Shown: positions 51,612 through 59,521 of the stretch, piece by piece | Numbering within the stretch: the first letter of the stretch is position 1 | Layout of the letters: each line of letters opens with the position of its first letter | Assembly: GCA_965230265.1 (NCBI GenBank) | Contig: OZ245999.1 | Span: 2,232,001 to 2,296,000 of the forward strand | Reading direction: 5' to 3' | Source: JAJFKX01 sp965230265 | GTDB lineage: Bacteria > Pseudomonadota > Gammaproteobacteria > Xanthomonadales > Wenzhouxiangellaceae | Length of the DNA: 64,000 nt | Position numbers and translations under genes: made by a program | Notes under the pieces: model-generated | Seen by the model: only the letters and a program-made list of their open reading frames with translations | Told to the model about the DNA's origin: nothing | Databases searched by the model: none

Positions 51612-52810
51612 CAGCCTTTCACACAAACCACTTGTTTCAGGGTGGCCACGACTTCTACCAGGTCCTGTTGGTTAGCCATCACCTGGCCAATGTCTTTATA
51701 AGCGGCAGGAATTTCATCCACCACGCCTTTATCTTTACGACATTCAACACCCTGGGTCTGGGCTTCCAGGTCACGATGGTTAAACCGTTGCTTGGCCTGG
51801 GTCCGTGACATCTTCCGTCCCGCACCATGCGCACAAGAGCAAAATGCATCGGCATTACCCTTGCCACGCACAATGTATGAACGTGCGCCCATGCTGCCGG
51901 GAATAATTCCCAGTTCACCCACACCAGCACGGATCGCCCCCTTACGGGTGACATAGACATCCGCACCAAAGTGATGTTCTTTCACCACATAGTTGTGATG
52001 ACAGTTAATCGCTTTATCAGTCAGAGTGAATGGCGGCAGTGTTTGCTGTAAGGCTTTCAACACTTGCTGCAACATCTGTTCACGGTTGACTGCGGCATAG
52101 TTTTGCGCCCAGTCAACGGCAGATACATAGTCATCAAACAACTGCGTGCCTTCGTCAAACCAGGCCAGATCTTTGTCTGGGATTCGGACATCACGCTTTT
52201 CCAGCGCTTGTCGGGCCTTGCCGATAAAGTACTGACCAATCTTGTTGCCGATTCCACGCGAGCCGGTGTGCAGCATCACCCACACTGAACCGGTGGTATC
52301 CAGGCACACTTCAATAAAGTGGTTACCACCACCCAATGTGCCAATCTGCCGCGCCCATGCATGTGGTTTGCCTTTATTTGGCTTGGGTGCCAGATACGGA
52401 TGTTTTGCAAAAATCACATCCAGACCACCACTGACCGTCTTGGCAGATTTCTCAGGAATATGCTCTACCTTGTGCATATTGAAACCCACGGGTACATGAC
52501 TCTCAATAGCGGAACGCACCGCTTTCAGGTTGTGTGGCAAATCGCGTGCATTCAACGACGTGCGAACCGCCAGCATGCCACAGCCAATATCCACACCGAC
52601 ACTAGCGGGAATAATGGCCTTGTGGGTTGGGATAACCGAACCAATGGTTGCCCCCAGACCGACATGCACATCCGGCATTGCCGCCACGTGATGATGCACA
52701 AACGGCAGACTGGCAATATTGCTCAGCTGGTTCATGGCCTGAGAATCAATCTCTTCAGTCCAGATATGAACCGGTACTTTGCTTTTGTTAATGGTTTTTT
52801 GAATACTCAT
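51611..52810 (-). CDS. rtcB: RtcB-type RNA ligase (3'-phosphate/5'-OH)
   Basis: RtcB seals RNA ends with 2',3'-cyclic or 3'-phosphate to 5'-OH ends, using GTP and Mn2+. I start at ATG 52810 (399 residues). Metal- and guanylate-site motifs are complete: MPDVHVGLGATIG, VGVDIGCGM, GTLGGGNHFIEV, MLHTGSRGIG, CHHNYV and the guanylylated His in CSCAHGAGR. There is no rtcA or rtcR next to it, unlike E. coli. A leader ORF and an attenuator-like structure lie just upstream, and a small gene overlaps the stop. Confidence 0.96.
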   Translation of the reverse strand: MSIQKTINKSKVPVHIWTEEIDSQAMNQLSNIASLPFVHHHVAAMPDVHVGLGATIGSVIPTHKAIIPASVGVDIGCGMLAVRTSLNARDLPHNLKAVRSAIESHVPVGFNMHKVEHIPEKSAKTVSGGLDVIFAKHPYLAPKPNKGKPHAWARQIGTLGGGNHFIEVCLDTTGSVWVMLHTGSRGIGNKIGQYFIGKARQALEKRDVRIPDKDLAWFDEGTQLFDDYVSAVDWAQNYAAVNREQMLQQVLKALQQTLPPFTLTDKAINCHHNYVVKEHHFGADVYVTRKGAIRAGVGELGIIPGSMGARSYIVRGKGNADAFCSCAHGAGRKMSRTQAKQRFNHRDLEAQTQGVECRKDKGVVDEIPAAYKDIGQVMANQQDLVEVVATLKQVVCVKG

Positions 52811-52864
52811 AATTTTCACTTGTCATCATATATATATTTAAATTCATGAGTTATCTCAAGCCAT

Positions 52865-52963
52865 AAAAAAACCCTCGTGGTTTACACCTGCCGAGGGTTT
52901 TGGCAGGGCCTGAGATGCAGGCCCTGTTTGTTTTTGAAACCGGGCCCTACAATTCGGGCCGGT
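52865..52963 (-). promoter_or_regulatory. Attenuator-like leader of rtcB with competing stems
   Basis: On the minus strand the order is: hairpin at 52963-52939 (accggccc / gggcccggt type), hairpin at 52926-52904 (cagggcct-gcatctc-aggccctg) and a terminator at 52899-52870 (aaccctcg / cgagggtt) followed by seven T. A fourth stem is possible: cctgcc (52907-52902) with ggcagg (52892-52887), whose loop holds the 5' arm of the terminator. That stem would block the terminator, and it shares bases with the 52926-52904 hairpin, which would release it. The set has the logic of an anti-antiterminator, antiterminator and terminator. The signal is unknown. Confidence 0.7.
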
Positions 52964-52978
52964 CCAGAGACTGCATGC

Positions 52979-53068
52979 CTAACTCAATAAACTTTCCTCA
53001 CCTGCGCGTAAGCAGGCTTGCGCTATATCCAGCGCATTGCGTTTATGTTGATGTCTATTCGACAGCAT
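52979..53068 (-). CDS. 29-residue leader ORF upstream of rtcB
   Basis: ATG 53068 is preceded by AGGAGA at ideal spacing, the strongest ribosome-binding site in this part of the window. The peptide starts MLSNRHQHKRNALD and ends GEESLLS, with a TAG stop at 52979-52981, 16 bases before the first leader hairpin. It is too short for most gene finders. A role as an attenuation leader peptide or as a small protein is possible; no run of identical codons is present. Confidence 0.5.
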   Translation of the reverse strand: MLSNRHQHKRNALDIAQACLRAGEESLLS

Positions 53069-53282
53069 TGCAGTTTCTCCTGTGTTGAGTTTGATGCCGT
53101 TAACCACCCATTGATTAACGAACATTTAACATTATCGCATGCAGTAAATATCAGATGCAATAGTGCCCCACCATCGGCTGTTACGTCCTCAATAAATAAT
53201 TAACCTGTCATAGCCGATAATATCCAAAACCATCCACCTCTTAATGAATCGGGATCAATAAAACCAATAGGAGAACAATCGA

Positions 53283-53660
53283 ATGATCGGATACGTCACT
53301 TTAGGAACCAATGATCTGGCTCGCGCCGCCGCTTTTTATGATCCACTGCTGGCCGAACTCGGCGGCAAACGCATGATGGAAATGGAAGGGCTGATCGCCT
53401 GGATGGGCAAAGAAGACAAAGCAGGTATAGGTCTGACCAAACCGCATGACGGTAACGCAGCCAGCGTTGGCAACGGTACCATGGTAGCGTTGGAGTGTGA
53501 TTCAACCGAGCAGGTGGATCGTGTCTACGCCAAAGCCATAGCACTGGGTGCACAATGCGAGGGCCCTGCAGGGCCGCGTGGTGACAATTTCTATGCTGGT
53601 TATTTTCGCGATCCGGATGGCAATAAATTGAACGCCTATATCATGACAGGGCCGATGTAA
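53283..53660 (+). CDS. VOC (glyoxalase/bleomycin-resistance) family protein
   Basis: The 125-residue protein has the vicinal-oxygen-chelate pattern: MIGYVTLGTNDLARAAAFYDPLL, then FYAGYFRDPDGNKLNAYI near the end. Metal ligands of true glyoxalase I are not clearly visible, so the reaction is unknown. AGGAGA lies upstream of the ATG. It is divergent from the rtcB leader. Confidence 0.85.
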   Translation: MIGYVTLGTNDLARAAAFYDPLLAELGGKRMMEMEGLIAWMGKEDKAGIGLTKPHDGNAASVGNGTMVALECDSTEQVDRVYAKAIALGAQCEGPAGPRGDNFYAGYFRDPDGNKLNAYIMTGPM

Positions 53661-53668
53661 AACCATTA

Positions 53669-53714
53669 GTAAGCTCCCGTTTCCACATCAACAGTGTGGG
53701 AACGGGAAGCTTAT
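53669..53714. terminator. Hairpin between convergent VOC and aldo-keto reductase genes
   Basis: Two nested stems, aagctcccgtt..aacgggaagctt and ccaca..tgtgg, form a long imperfect hairpin. U-tracts are weak on both strands. A 20-base near-palindrome (agggtctgtt / aacaggccct) follows at 53720-53739 and reaches the reductase stop. Either could serve as a convergent terminator. Confidence 0.6.
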
Positions 53715-53737
53715 ACCTTAGGGTCTGTTAACAGGCC

Positions 53738-54562
53738 CTAATCCCAATCCGGGGCTAGACTGCCTGGATCAATGGTTCGATAGTTCCGGTGAGTCAGCCG
53801 GTCAATCTCAGCCATTTCACAGCTGGACAGCTCAAAATCAAAAATATCAAAATTGTCCCGGGCATGTGCTTCATTGGCAGTACGTGGAATAGCAATGACG
53901 CCATCCTGCTGGATCAGCCAACGCAAAGCTATCTGCCCAGGGTTTTTATGATGTTGATCACCGATAGATTTTAATGTTGGGTTACCAAACACTTCTCCCT
54001 GTGCCAGCGGAGAATAGGCGGTCAATGACATACCATGTTGTCGCAGGCAACTCAGCACCTTGTCCTGATTTAATAATGGGTGATACTCCACTTGATTGGT
54101 GACCAGCAATGAATCACTTAAGCTAACCGCTTCGTTAATTAATGCCGTAGTAAAATTACTGATACCGATATTGCGTGCCTGCCCGCTGTTTTTGACGGCA
54201 TTAATGGCAGGGATTGTTTCCGATAATGGAATATTAGGGTTGGGCCAATGCAATAGCAGCAAATCAACATAATCGGTCCCCAGACGATCCAGGCTTTCTG
54301 TTACTGATTTTGCCAATTGGTCTTCACTGAAACGACTGACCCAGACTTTAGTGGTGAGAAAAATATCTGCTCGCGACACGCCACTGTCTACAATGCCCTG
54401 CCCTACCGCCTGTTCGTTTTTATAAATCTGTGCAGTATCAATATGCCGGTAGCCGATCTGTAATGCAGCGCCAACCATTTTTCTTGCAGTGATATTGTCC
54501 AGTTCAAAGGTTCCAAACCCAAGTGCCGGTATTTGTGCATCATGTGCATTAACCGTGTGCAT
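53738..54562 (-). CDS. dkgB: Aldo-keto reductase, DkgB-like
   Basis: I start at ATG 54562 with GGAG upstream; an open TTG at 54574 is less likely. The 274-residue protein has the AKR tetrad regions: Asp and Tyr in HIDTAQIYKNEQAVG, Lys in LTTKVWVS and His in LLLHWPNP. NQVEYHPLL and the C-terminal NADPH site IPRTANEAHARDNFD follow. The end GSLAPDWD matches DkgB of enterobacteria. DkgB reduces small aldehydes and 2,5-diketogluconate. The exact substrate is not fixed by sequence. Confidence 0.88.
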   Translation of the reverse strand: MHTVNAHDAQIPALGFGTFELDNITARKMVGAALQIGYRHIDTAQIYKNEQAVGQGIVDSGVSRADIFLTTKVWVSRFSEDQLAKSVTESLDRLGTDYVDLLLLHWPNPNIPLSETIPAINAVKNSGQARNIGISNFTTALINEAVSLSDSLLVTNQVEYHPLLNQDKVLSCLRQHGMSLTAYSPLAQGEVFGNPTLKSIGDQHHKNPGQIALRWLIQQDGVIAIPRTANEAHARDNFDIFDFELSSCEMAEIDRLTHRNYRTIDPGSLAPDWD

Positions 54563-54624
54563 CCTATACTCCAATAATAAACGTGATGATCATAACCAAA
54601 GGCTGCTCATGGTATGCAGTCAAC

Positions 54625-54648
54625 AAAACGCCCGCAACAGCGGGCGTT
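54625..54648 (-). terminator. Intrinsic terminator of the prolyl oligopeptidase gene
   Basis: aacgcccgc, loop aaca, gcgggcgtt is a perfect 9-bp stem; on the minus strand it is followed by TTTTG. It lies 24 bases after the stop. Confidence 0.88.
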
Positions 54649-54671
54649 AGTGCTATGAGTTGTTCAGTCAT

Positions 54672-56876
54672 TCACTCAGCAGCAATATCCATACCCAGGT
54701 TTGCAGCCAAAAATGCATATTGATCCGTCAATAATTCGATGGCCTTTTTAGTCGCGGTGCCACCACCATGCCCAGCACGGGTTTCGATGCGGATCATCAC
54801 TGGATCGTCACCCGCATGTGCCTGCTGCAGGCGGGCTGCGTATTTAAAACTATGTCCTGGTACAACACGGTCATCGCGATCTGCAGTGGTTACCAGCGTT
54901 GCCGGATAATCTGTTCCATCCTTAAGGTTATGATAGGGCGAATAGGCGTACAGTGCTGCAAACTCATCGGCATTATCGGCAGAACCATAATCATCCGTCC
55001 AAAAACGCCCAGCAGTAAATTGATGAAAACGCAACATGTCCATAACCCCCACCATCGGCAAGGCTGCAGCAAATAACTCCGGACGCTGATTAATAACTGC
55101 GCCTACCAGCAAGCCACCATTGGAACCACCCATCACCGCCAGTTTATCGGCATTGGTGTAGTTGTGATCTATCAGGTATTCACCAGCAGCAATAAAGTCA
55201 TCAAAAACATTTTGCTTTTGTAGCTTGGTTCCTGCTTGATGCCACTCCCGGCCATATTCACCACCACCGCGCAAATTGGCCAGAGCAAATACGCCGCCCA
55301 TCTCCATCCACGATAGCCAGCGAACAGAAAAATTGGGCGTCAGCGAAATATTAAATCCACCATAGCCATACAACAATGCTGGCTGCTGACCGTTTAGTTC
55401 CAGGCCTTTTTTATGGGCAATAAACATGGGGACCTGCGTACCATCCCTGGAGCTATAAAACACCTGCTTGACCACATAATCATCAGGGTTGAAATCCACC
55501 TGCGCCTGTTTGAATAAACTGCGCTCTCCGCTGTTTATGTCATAACGGTAAATCGTAGGTGGCGCATTAAAACTGGAAAAGCTAAAGTAAGTTTCAGTGT
55601 CATCTGCATCACCAAAAAAACCACCCGCATTACCAATACCAGGCAAATCAACCTGACCTGCCGGGGTACCATTAATGGCAAACAAACGAATCGCCGACTT
55701 GGCATCTTCCAGGTATTCGGCAATAAACTTTCCACCAACAAAATCGATACTGGTCAACACGTGCTCAGACTCAGGAATAATTTCCTGCCATTGATCCTCA
55801 CCGGGGTTATTGAGATCTATGGAAATCACACGGTTTTTAGGGGCATTGTTATTGCTGCGGAAAAATAAAGTACTGCCCTGGTTGGTAATGAAGTTATAGT
55901 CATGATCGAAGTTATCAACCAGTTCAATACTGGTATTATCCTGTAGATCCTTAACCAGGATTCTGAGCCGGGCATCAGTGCCTATACGAGTGCCAATAAT
56001 CAGATAGCGCCCATCTTCGGTGACTTCGCTGTAATGTCCCCAAGTTGGCTGATCGGGTGTTTCATGCACCCGTTGATCTTGATCCTGAGAGGTTCCGATC
56101 TGATGAAAGTAAACTTTCTGATCAAGATTCAGGCTTTGCATCTCCTCCCCTGCTTGTGGTTGGGGATAACGGCTGTAATAAAAACCTGAACTATCTGCGG
56201 TCCAACTGACAATGGTGAACTTCAACCAAGTCAACTCATCTGCCAGAATATCTCCAGACTCAATGTCCATTACTCGCCAGGTACGCCAGTCAGACCCGCC
56301 ATCTTGTACTGCGTAGGCCAGATACTTACCATCAGGGCTGGGAATGGCTGCCCCCAATGCAATAGTGCCATCTTCTGACCATTCGTTTGGGTCAATCAAA
56401 ATCCGCGCTTCAGCATCTGCGTTGTCTTGAACATACAACACCGATTGGTTTTGCAAACCGTCATTGCGGCTATAAAAAACTTTCCCACCCTCGCTAAAAG
56501 GAATACTGTAGCGTTCGTAATCCCATAATTCGGTCAGACGCGCCTGAATTTTGTCGCGCCCGGGCAAACTGTCCAGATAAGCACCGGTCACCGCATTTTG
56601 CGCATCAACCCAGGCTTCGACTTCTTCAGATTCGCGCACATCGTCTTCAAGCCAACGGTAAGGGTCAGCCACTGACGTGCCATGGTACTCATCGGTTATT
56701 TCCACTGTTTTGGTTTCCGGATAGCTAAACGAATCGCCCTGGGGCTGTGAAGATACAGGTTCAGCAGTGCTATCGGACTGGCTTTGCGTTTCACCATTGA
56801 CCGAATCCTGCGATGACTGCTGACAAGCAACGATCAGCAGAATGATTGGTAATAAAATTAAAAGCCTGATGCGCAT
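54672..56876 (-). CDS. Prolyl oligopeptidase (S9A family) lipoprotein
   Basis: The 734-residue precursor has lipobox IVAC near residue 18, a Ser/Gln-rich linker, then a propeller-plus-hydrolase protein of normal S9A length. YHGTSVADPYRWLED is the start of the enzyme core. The catalytic Ser is in VMGGSNGGLLVGA, the Asp in ADRDDRVVPGHSF and the His in RAGHGGGTATKK. Such enzymes cut small peptides after proline. The lipid anchor places it in the periplasm or at the outer membrane. GGGAGAG precedes the ATG. The gene's upstream DNA abuts the duplicated AraC/YHS segment. Confidence 0.95.
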   Translation of the reverse strand: MRIRLLILLPIILLIVACQQSSQDSVNGETQSQSDSTAEPVSSQPQGDSFSYPETKTVEITDEYHGTSVADPYRWLEDDVRESEEVEAWVDAQNAVTGAYLDSLPGRDKIQARLTELWDYERYSIPFSEGGKVFYSRNDGLQNQSVLYVQDNADAEARILIDPNEWSEDGTIALGAAIPSPDGKYLAYAVQDGGSDWRTWRVMDIESGDILADELTWLKFTIVSWTADSSGFYYSRYPQPQAGEEMQSLNLDQKVYFHQIGTSQDQDQRVHETPDQPTWGHYSEVTEDGRYLIIGTRIGTDARLRILVKDLQDNTSIELVDNFDHDYNFITNQGSTLFFRSNNNAPKNRVISIDLNNPGEDQWQEIIPESEHVLTSIDFVGGKFIAEYLEDAKSAIRLFAINGTPAGQVDLPGIGNAGGFFGDADDTETYFSFSSFNAPPTIYRYDINSGERSLFKQAQVDFNPDDYVVKQVFYSSRDGTQVPMFIAHKKGLELNGQQPALLYGYGGFNISLTPNFSVRWLSWMEMGGVFALANLRGGGEYGREWHQAGTKLQKQNVFDDFIAAGEYLIDHNYTNADKLAVMGGSNGGLLVGAVINQRPELFAAALPMVGVMDMLRFHQFTAGRFWTDDYGSADNADEFAALYAYSPYHNLKDGTDYPATLVTTADRDDRVVPGHSFKYAARLQQAHAGDDPVMIRIETRAGHGGGTATKKAIELLTDQYAFLAANLGMDIAAE

Positions 56877-56936
56877 GGTGTTCTCTCCCAGTACCGAAAT
56901 GAGCGAATTGGCAAGTATACCGGCTGATCACCAGGA

Positions 56937-57047
56937 ATCCATCAGATTGCCTATCAATCAGGCTATCAGTCACCTGCTGCTTTTACCCGGGCATTTGCCA
57001 GCAAGTTCGGAAACTCACCCAGCGACCATCGCAAAATAGCCGTTTAA
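56937..57047 (+). pseudogene. 3' fragment of the AraC regulator gene
   Basis: The last 36 codons of the AraC-family gene at 57860-58786 are repeated here (QIAYQSGYQSPAAFTRAF... to the stop). They differ by two substitutions and have no start. The fragment is the left end of the 851-bp duplication. Confidence 0.93.
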
Positions 57048-57068
57048 AGCACCTATTTTTGCACAGCG

Positions 57069-57144
57069 TCTCAATATGGTTGCAGTAAATCTCAATATTA
57101 AGCGGATGTATTGATTTATAGTCCTATTCAAGCAAAATAGTCCT
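57069..57144 (+). promoter_or_regulatory. Paired direct repeats upstream of YHS gene 1 (probable AraC operator)
   Basis: tctcaatat occurs at 57069-57077 and 57090-57098 (period 21). atagtcct occurs at 57118-57125 and 57137-57144 (period 19). Such spacing, near two helical turns, is typical of AraC-family binding sites. The YHS start is at 57221. Confidence 0.55.
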
Positions 57145-57220
57145 CAGTGATACTTATCACCAATTCAATAAGGCTTTCATCGCTCTATTTGTTTTAAAAA
57201 CCAACTATGAGGATATCAAT

Positions 57221-57703
57221 ATGTTTAACAAAATCATCAAAGTAAGCTGCATCGCTTTTGCTGTATTACTAACCGCACCTGCATTTTCTGCCGATGAATA
57301 CAATACCTCCACTGGCTTAACCGCTGCCAGTGCACCACTTGGCTTGCATGGCGTTGATCCGGTCGCTTTTATCCAACTGGGTAACCGCATTGACGGTCAG
57401 GCACGTTACACCGCTGTATACGATAACGTCGCTTATTACTTCTCATCAGAAGACAATCAGAAAACCTTTGAGAAAAACCCATCACGCTTTGTACCGCAAA
57501 ATGGTGGCTTTTGTACTTTTGGTGTCTCTGTCGGCAAAAAATTCAACGGCAACCCTGACTATGCAGCCGTTATTGATGACAAGCTGTATGTTTTCCTGAA
57601 TGAAGATATTTTCAAGCTGTTCCAGAAAGACCAGGCTGGAACCATTGCTAAAGCCAGTCAGCAGTGGAAACAAATCCGCACAACTGCTGCAACTGAACTG
57701 TAA
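57221..57703 (+). CDS. Exported YHS-domain protein, copy 1
   Basis: The 160-residue precursor has a signal peptide ending APAFSA. The mature part has the YHS pattern: LHGVDPVAFIQLGNRIDGQ, YNVAYYF-like YDNVAYYFSSEDNQ, NPSRFVPQNGGFCTFG. YHS domains bind metals or partners in several metal-handling proteins, but this secreted type has no known role. GAGGATAT precedes the start. It is identical in protein sequence to the copy at 58960 and is followed by a strong terminator. Confidence 0.9.
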   Translation: MFNKIIKVSCIAFAVLLTAPAFSADEYNTSTGLTAASAPLGLHGVDPVAFIQLGNRIDGQARYTAVYDNVAYYFSSEDNQKTFEKNPSRFVPQNGGFCTFGVSVGKKFNGNPDYAAVIDDKLYVFLNEDIFKLFQKDQAGTIAKASQQWKQIRTTAATEL

Positions 57704-57739
57704 GCAATCTTTTTGCCAGAATCACTGGCATAGATCGAT

Positions 57740-57770
57740 AACCCCGGCAATGGCTATTGCCGGGGTTTAT
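57740..57770 (+). terminator. Intrinsic terminator of YHS gene 1
   Basis: accccggcaa, loop tggcta, ttgccggggt forms a 10-bp stem followed by ttattggttt. The same structure recurs at 59479-59509. Confidence 0.88.
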
Positions 57771-57804
57771 TGGTTTAACGATTTAGCTTGATAAACAAAC
57801 TTTA

Positions 57805-57834
57805 TTGACATTTCATTCTTTTTTTTGGGATGAT
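57805..57834 (+). promoter_or_regulatory. Possible promoter of the AraC-family gene
   Basis: ttgaca at 57805-57810 and gatgat at 57829-57834 are 18 bases apart and just outside the duplicated block. The -10 match is weak (4 of 6). Confidence 0.35.
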
Positions 57835-57859
57835 TTGCAAAACTATATAGCAATACATT

Positions 57860-58786
57860 ATGGATATTCTTAACGACATACTAGATACATTGGACTTGAA
57901 AGGTGCATTGTATTTCCGTACTGAATTTACTCAACCGTGGGCTATTACTGTGCCAGACTTGCAGCAGGCAGCCCGGTTTCACTTAATCGTCCAGGGTAGC
58001 TGCAACGTACGTTTTCAATCAGGTGAAAACGTCACACTAAATGCGGGTGACCTGGTCCTGATTCCCAAAGGGCGCACGCATGTATTGGCTGACAACGTTG
58101 AGCGTGAACCAGAAACACTCGAGCGCATATACGAGCAAACCGGATACAGCGGTGATGGCGTACTGATAATTGGTGATCATAATCCTGCAGCTTCCACACA
58201 AATGCTGTGCGGGCACTTTGAGTTTCGCCAAGGTGCTGATCATCCCCTGCTACGTGCACTACCCGAGTCCATCTTGGTCACATCTTCTATCCGAGCCCAG
58301 GAACCATGGTTGGATGAATTGCTGCGCTTGATAAGTCGTCGTTTGTTCTCTGATGAAACTGGTTCTCCAGCAACGATTAGGCGACTGTCGGAAATTGTCT
58401 TTATCGAATTGCTGAGAATTGGTTTTAACCAATCTGATGATTTGGCCAGCATTCTGGGGGCAATGCGTGATAAACAAATCAGCAAAGCTTTGCAGTTGCT
58501 GCATGCTGAGCCAGCAGAATCATGGACAGTTGCTAATCTGGCCAACCGTATTGGTATGTCGCGCAGCCGCTTTGCAGAACGTTTTAACCGCCTGGTTGGC
58601 ATGGGCCCAATGGCTTACTTGACCGACTGGCGTTTACAAAAAGCACTGATGTTACTGGAAGATACCCGTCAAAGTATCCAACAGATTGCCTATCAGTCAG
58701 GCTATCAGTCACCTGCTGCTTTTACCCGGGCATTTGCCAGCAAGTTCGGAAACTCACCCAGCGACCATCGCAAAATAGCCGTTTAA
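57860..58786 (+). CDS. AraC-family transcription regulator with cupin sensor
   Basis: The 308-residue protein has an N-terminal cupin-type region (VQGSCNVRFQSGENVTLNAGDLVLIPKGRTHVL). The C-terminus has two helix-turn-helix units: WTVANLANRIGMSRSRFAERF and IQQIAYQSGYQSPAAFTRAF. It sits between two identical YHS genes, and its 3' end is also present as a fragment at 56937. It probably controls both YHS promoters in response to a small molecule bound by the cupin (inference). A ribosome-binding site is not obvious. Confidence 0.92.
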   Translation: MDILNDILDTLDLKGALYFRTEFTQPWAITVPDLQQAARFHLIVQGSCNVRFQSGENVTLNAGDLVLIPKGRTHVLADNVEREPETLERIYEQTGYSGDGVLIIGDHNPAASTQMLCGHFEFRQGADHPLLRALPESILVTSSIRAQEPWLDELLRLISRRLFSDETGSPATIRRLSEIVFIELLRIGFNQSDDLASILGAMRDKQISKALQLLHAEPAESWTVANLANRIGMSRSRFAERFNRLVGMGPMAYLTDWRLQKALMLLEDTRQSIQQIAYQSGYQSPAAFTRAFASKFGNSPSDHRKIAV

Positions 58787-58807
58787 AGCACCTATTTTTG
58801 CACAGCG

Positions 58808-58883
58808 TCTCAATATGGTTGCAGTAAATCTCAATATTAAGCGGATGTATTGATTTATAGTCCTATTCAAGCAAAATAGTCCT
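58808..58883 (+). promoter_or_regulatory. Paired direct repeats upstream of YHS gene 2 (probable AraC operator)
   Basis: The same two repeat pairs as at 57069-57144 occur here: tctcaatat at 58808 and 58829, atagtcct at 58857 and 58876. They lie between the araC-type gene and YHS gene 2. Confidence 0.55.
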
Positions 58884-58959
58884 CAGTGATACTTATCACC
58901 AATTCAATAAGGCTTTCATCGCTCTATTTGTTTTAAAAACCAACTATGAGGATATCAAT

Positions 58960-59442
58960 ATGTTTAACAAAATCATCAAAGTAAGCTGCATCGCTTTTGC
59001 TGTATTACTAACCGCACCTGCATTTTCTGCCGATGAATACAATACCTCCACTGGCTTAACCGCTGCCAGTGCACCACTTGGCTTGCATGGCGTTGATCCG
59101 GTCGCTTTTATCCAACTGGGTAACCGCATTGACGGTCAGGCACGTTACACCGCTGTATACGATAACGTCGCTTATTACTTCTCATCAGAAGACAATCAGA
59201 AAACCTTTGAGAAAAACCCATCACGCTTTGTACCGCAAAATGGTGGCTTTTGTACTTTTGGTGTCTCTGTCGGCAAAAAATTCAACGGCAACCCTGACTA
59301 TGCAGCCGTTATTGATGACAAGCTGTATGTTTTCCTGAATGAAGATATTTTCAAGCTGTTCCAGAAAGACCAGGCTGGAACCATTGCTAAAGCCAGTCAG
59401 CAGTGGAAACAAATCCGCACAACTGCTGCAACTGAACTGTAA
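58960..59442 (+). CDS. Exported YHS-domain protein, copy 2
   Basis: Identical protein to that at 57221-57703, including the signal peptide. It directly follows the AraC-type gene and is the likely original copy. Both copies keep the promoter repeats and terminator, so both should be expressed. Confidence 0.9.
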   Translation: MFNKIIKVSCIAFAVLLTAPAFSADEYNTSTGLTAASAPLGLHGVDPVAFIQLGNRIDGQARYTAVYDNVAYYFSSEDNQKTFEKNPSRFVPQNGGFCTFGVSVGKKFNGNPDYAAVIDDKLYVFLNEDIFKLFQKDQAGTIAKASQQWKQIRTTAATEL

Positions 59443-59478
59443 GCAATCTTTTTGCCAGAATCACTGGCATAGATCGAT

Positions 59479-59509
59479 AACCCCGGCAATGGCTATTGCC
59501 GGGGTTTAT
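59479..59509 (+). terminator. Intrinsic terminator of YHS gene 2
   Basis: Same hairpin as at 57740-57770. It lies in front of the convergent lipoprotein gene that stops at 59522. Confidence 0.88.
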
Positions 59510-59521
59510 TGGTTTAACGAT

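Larger units (their letters stand above)
52811..53282. other. Structured region between rtcB and the glyoxalase-fold gene
   Basis: This 472-base stretch holds the rtcB leader (attenuator-like hairpins at 52865-52963 and a leader ORF at 52979-53068). About 200 bases of presumed divergent promoter lie between 53069 and 53282. No other gene is supported here. Confidence 0.6.
56937..57787 (+). repeat. 851-bp direct repeat, copy 1
   Basis: This block matches 58676-59526 at a constant offset of 1739 bases. It holds the araC 3' fragment, the YHS promoter, the YHS gene and its terminator. Only two substitutions were found, both near the left end (56942 and 56957). Copy 1 joins the region before the prolyl oligopeptidase gene on the left and the araC leader on the right. 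Confidence 0.95.

Noticed and set aside
53069..53282. A sigma-54 promoter for rtcB near 53160
   Set aside because: A minus-strand ggggcactattgc is close to the consensus but its GG-to-GC spacing is one base short, and no rtcR is nearby.
57118..57144. The atagtcct pair as a transposon-type direct repeat
   Set aside because: It lies inside both copies of the larger duplication and fits a regulator site better.
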